Part shown: positions 61,116 to 64,000 of the stretch, piece by piece | Position numbering within the stretch: the stretch's first letter is position 1 | Layout of the letters: every line of letters starts with the position of its first letter | Assembly: GCA_013397695.1 (NCBI GenBank) | Contig: VYZI01000012.1 | Span: forward strand, 6,150,372 to 6,214,371 | Reading direction: 5' to 3' | Length of the DNA stretch: 64,000 bases | Source: Centropus unirufus | Lineage: Eukaryota; Chordata; Aves; Cuculiformes; Centropidae | Notes under the pieces: generated by a model | The model's input: the letters and a program-made list of their open reading frames with translations, nothing else | Told to the model about the DNA's origin: nothing | The model's database searches: none | Made by a program: the position numbers and the translations under genes

Positions 61116-61940
61116 AAGGACTCCATTTTTTTTTAACTTTATTTAATCAAAGTTAAGACGTGGATAAACATAAATACAGCACAGATACTTCAGATCATTC
61201 TTCATATTTGTGTACAGACAGACTGATGGATGTAATCCCAATGAAACCTGCAGTCAATGAAGTGCATACAGCCTTCCCCCCACACACACAAAAACAAAAA
61301 CCAATTAAAAAAATAAAACAAAACCAAAACAAACCCACACAGGCAACCTCAGCACACGCTCTCATTACAAATGATTCATACATAAATAGGTAGAGGGTGC
61401 AAACAAGCTAATATGCGAACATGTATAACCTCTCGTTAATGAAAAAAAAAAAAACAAAACAAACAGAAGCAGCCATAATGATTAAAATACATTCAGTTAC
61501 TGATAACTAGTTGTGCCATACAAGGCATTATCAAAAAAAAAAAATTGTGCTGCAGAGAAAAGCTATATACAACAAGAAAATAAACTGCAAAGTTAACGCA
61601 TGCATGTTTTATCCTGGAAAAGCACAGCCCTCCAATATTTTCTCCACGTTTGTTATAAAAGCCCTCTGCACTCAACTAAAATGAAAATGATCTTAAAGGA
61701 TAATACTTGTAAAGTTTACTTAAGTCTTCAGCCACAGAAAACTGCAATGAAAATAAATGTTGAGTCATTCTTCAAAACAAAAACCAAAACAAAAAAAAAT
61801 CTATTCATCTGATGACATGCATGATTAAAAGGTCTAGGCAAGATACACTGCTCTACATTCCTGATGACTAAGGAAAAAAGCTCAAGTCAATTTAATCTGC
61901 AGATGGTCAGAGGATTTTGTATTGCAGCAGAAGCAGCAGT
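61115..61940 (-). other. ZFAND6: ZFAND6 3' UTR
   Basis: This is the noncoding tail of the last ZFAND6 exon. In message sense it has several U-rich stretches (positions 61,262-61,330, 61,441-61,463, 61,531-61,546 and 61,781-61,800), separated by ordinary sequence. They could bind U-rich-element proteins, but no specific site can be named. Confidence 0.7.
61138..61143 (-). terminator. ZFAND6: Poly(A) signal of ZFAND6
   Basis: TTTATT on the + strand gives AATAAA on the - strand, about 800 nt past the ZFAND6 stop codon. It is preceded by 'tttgatta' and followed on the - strand by an A-rich stretch. This sets a 3' UTR of roughly 0.8 kb, plausible for this gene. No earlier canonical hexamer on the - strand looks as good. 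Confidence 0.75.
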
Positions 61941-62089
61941 TCAGATCTTCTGGATCTTTTCCCCAACAACTACAGGATTCTCTTTTCTGATTTTCTCAGC
62001 AGCATCAGCTTTGTAATTGTAAGAGCAACTGTGTACATCTGAATAACGGTGCATACCACAGTAAACGTTTCCACACCGACACTCGAACC
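61941..62089 (-). CDS. ZFAND6: ZFAND6 last coding exon (C-terminal half of the AN1 finger)
   Basis: This exon of 149 nt (two bases of a split Gly codon, 48 codons and TGA) starts after ttctgttcacag. It encodes FECRCGNVYCGMHRYSDVHS and continues to the tail ENPVVVGEKIQKI. It supplies six of the eight AN1 zinc ligands (C, C, C, H, H, C). The C-terminal 24 residues match human ZFAND6 as I recall it. Differences from human in this part are few (GMH for GVH, HSC for HNC). Confidence 0.97.
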
Positions 62090-62708
62090 CTGTGAACAGA
62101 AATATTAGGTTAGACATTTCAGCATTCTTAATTACACTGCTTTGTTTTAAAACCTGAATGTGTTCACTCACTAGCAATACATCCCAGTCACCACTGTCAA
62201 TCAGCCCAAGAGCCTCTGCTGCAGAAAGCATAAGAATCACAAATAATACATTTTTAAGTGATTACAGTAAGAATTGACTTGACCATTCCTTCCTACCACA
62301 TGATACACTAGGATACAACTGTGACCTCTTGCTAGAGATCTCTGCTCTTTTTCTTTGTTTATGAATCTTCACCCAGGAGAACTTGTTTTCTTAGGCCCTT
62401 TCACTCAACCACTGCCAAGCTGGTTAGTGAACAGCAGCAAACTATCATCCAATTCCTCAGCTAAGCAGACTTCCAAAGGGAAGTATTTCGAATTACGAAT
62501 TTCACTTAAAGACAGGAAGCTGAAAAACAAAATAATACATAAATGACTAAATCTACCAAGAGCCAAGCTAAAAGCACCTTTGGCCATGTGATATTTCAAA
62601 TCAACAACATCAAGATGACCGTGCCTCATCACCCCCTTAAGAGAACGACCTCTCAAAGGCCCAAAACCTAAACAAGTGTCTAAGAAAAGTGAAATTAGAA
62701 TTCCTTAC

Positions 62709-62822
62709 CAGTCAGTCCAACCTTCTTCCTGCACATGAAACAACGATTCTTTTTCTGTTTTGGTTTGTCAAGTGACTTGTCTTGTTCTTCAGGTGTAGGC
62801 TCTGCATTCTCTGACACTGAAG
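62709..62822 (-). CDS. ZFAND6: ZFAND6 penultimate coding exon (linker and first half of the AN1 finger)
   Basis: This exon of 114 nt is framed by acceptor taatgtcag and donor ACTG|gtaagg. It encodes (A)SVSENAEPTPEEQDKSLDK, then PKQKKNRCFMCRKKVGLTG. The CFMC pair gives the first two zinc ligands. ZFAND6 (AWP1) is a small cytosolic protein with an N-terminal A20 finger that binds ubiquitin and a C-terminal AN1 finger. It has been linked to TRAF2/NF-kB signalling and to peroxisomal import-receptor recycling. The A20 exons are not in the window, so the gene is cut by the right edge. Confidence 0.96.
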
Positions 62823-64000
62823 CTGACATTAAAAAAGTTAATAAGAACAATGAGAAAAAAAAGGCCTCTCTCACCCCTTCCTCTGTTGAAGTCATACAAT
62901 AATCTAAAGCACATATTGTAAATTTAAGTTCTGGGCTTAGCCATTTTGCAGCAGCTTACATGTCTGAAGTGTAACAGACTCTTGGTAGTGGGTACTGGAA
63001 CTCCTTCCTTCTAGACATTTGATCTAATTTAATTGCAGAAATCACAAGGCTCATACAAAATTCACAATATAAAAACACCATAAAGAAATACAATAACTTA
63101 AAATTTAAGATTTAAGATTCAAGTGTTTCCCCATCAGTGTTACTAGTCCAGGTCCTAAAATATGCCTGTAAGAAGGATCATATTTATTAGGATCAGTTGA
63201 GTAAACACTCCCTTTCAAATACTGAGTCAACATTATTTTTGCTGAAGGCTGCAGTACTGAGGCCACACAAAATGCAGTGGCTCAGAACAATCTACCACTG
63301 CGATGCTGCTGCTCTTGCACACCTGGAAAAAGTCTACACAGGAGCTAGTCACCACCTGGGGTGAGACTCCATTAGCTCAAGATTCACAGGCATACAGGAA
63401 GCAAGCAAACTACCCTGAAACCGAGAAGGAAGCAGGTAAACATTTTAAAGACACTTTTGTTAGTTCAACTTTCAACCTACTTTAATATTCTCCTGCATCT
63501 GAAAGAGATAGGTTATAGGTTGTGTGTCAGAATGTAAACAAGTAATGATAGTATTTGCCTGACCCAGGTAAAAATAGAATTTGGCTGCTTTTCCTCAAGT
63601 ATTTGCACATTCCTTACATTACAAAACAGAAATAGAAACCAAAAAACCCAGCTTCATTTCAAGAAGGGCTAAGAGCCAATCTCTGCCTACCAGTCACTGC
63701 TGGATCACAGCAGGACAAGCCTCCAGGGAGTAAGGTATACAGAAGCTAGAGTATTCGCAGCAGAGGTGAAGAATGAAAATAAGCTCCAGCTGGCAGGAAT
63801 GTCAATGGAAGCAGAGCTAGAACCTGGGCTGTAAAGAAGGGAATACAAGAGCAAGCCCAGACGTTTGTCAGGAAAAAAGGCTGCAGGCATCTCTGTGCAG
63901 TTGGATTTTTGTTTGGTGGAGACCATCAGATGCAGTCCTGTGCTAGTTCTATGTGGGCTGACTGCTATTCTGCATGACAATTCTGGTGGGGTTTTTTTCC
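62823..64000 (-). other. ZFAND6: ZFAND6 intron (runs off the right edge)
   Basis: The A20 finger coding sequence was looked for on the - strand and is absent, so everything to the right of the penultimate exon is intron up to the window end. A frame at 63,705-63,980 (-) has no similarity to ZFAND6. Confidence 0.8.

Noticed and set aside
60839..61136. Overlapping 85-codon (+) and 95-codon (-) frames just past the ZFAND6 poly(A) site
   Set aside because: They are antisense shadows of each other, lie downstream of the ZFAND6 poly(A) signal and show no known domain. The basic-looking + frame is interesting in composition only.
63705..63980. 91-codon - frame at the right edge as a possible ZFAND6 A20 exon
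   Set aside because: It lacks the cysteine pattern of the A20 finger and any ZFAND6 similarity.
1..64000. CRISPR arrays, bacterial operons, phage or plasmid features
   Set aside because: The window is clearly vertebrate nuclear DNA with spliced genes. No regularly spaced repeats or prokaryotic gene structure are present.

Overview
This is vertebrate nuclear DNA, most likely from a bird. It carries widely spaced intron-containing genes, little interspersed repeat, one recognisable CR1 LINE 3' end, one much older degraded CR1 3' end and one MIR/CORE-SINE relic. Those repeat families and the compact FAH gene (about 16.6 kb of coding span) fit an avian or other archosaur genome. The gene order ZFAND6 - FAH - CTXND1, with FAH and CTXND1 convergent, is the one I recall from human chromosome 15q25. 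ARNT2 would be expected off the left end, but nothing of it is visible here.

Layout. Positions 1-30,911 hold no protein-coding exon that I can support. They contain unique AT-rich sequence, an AT foldback tract with flanking direct repeats (about 19.88-20.06 kb), a recent 110-bp tandem duplication (16.4 kb), two CR1 fragments (18.1 and 28.8 kb) and a few TAAT-rich stretches that could be conserved enhancers. The whole CTXND1 reading frame (59 aa, single-pass membrane microprotein) lies at 30,966-31,145 on the + strand. It is followed by a probable long 3' UTR containing a MIR-type SINE and a good poly(A) site near 34,474. A gene-poor interval of about 7 kb then separates it from the 3' end of FAH.

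FAH (fumarylacetoacetase, last step of tyrosine breakdown) occupies 58,134 down to 41,583 on the - strand. All 14 coding exons could be placed to the base. They sum to 1,260 nt (419 codons plus stop), with splice phases consistent throughout and all catalytic and metal-binding residues present. A TATA-less candidate promoter with an inverted CCAAT box, an HNF1-type half site and an AP-1/MAF-type site lies just upstream. About 3 kb further on, also on the - strand, are the last two coding exons of ZFAND6 (C-terminal part with the complete AN1 zinc finger) and its 3' UTR. The 5' exons, including the A20 finger, lie beyond the right edge.

The three genes are functionally unrelated: amino-acid catabolism, ubiquitin/peroxisome/NF-kB signalling, and a small membrane protein. 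What they share is conserved synteny. I found no new multi-gene system. The most useful non-obvious items are the 59-aa CTXND1 frame, the AT foldback element and the recent tandem duplication.
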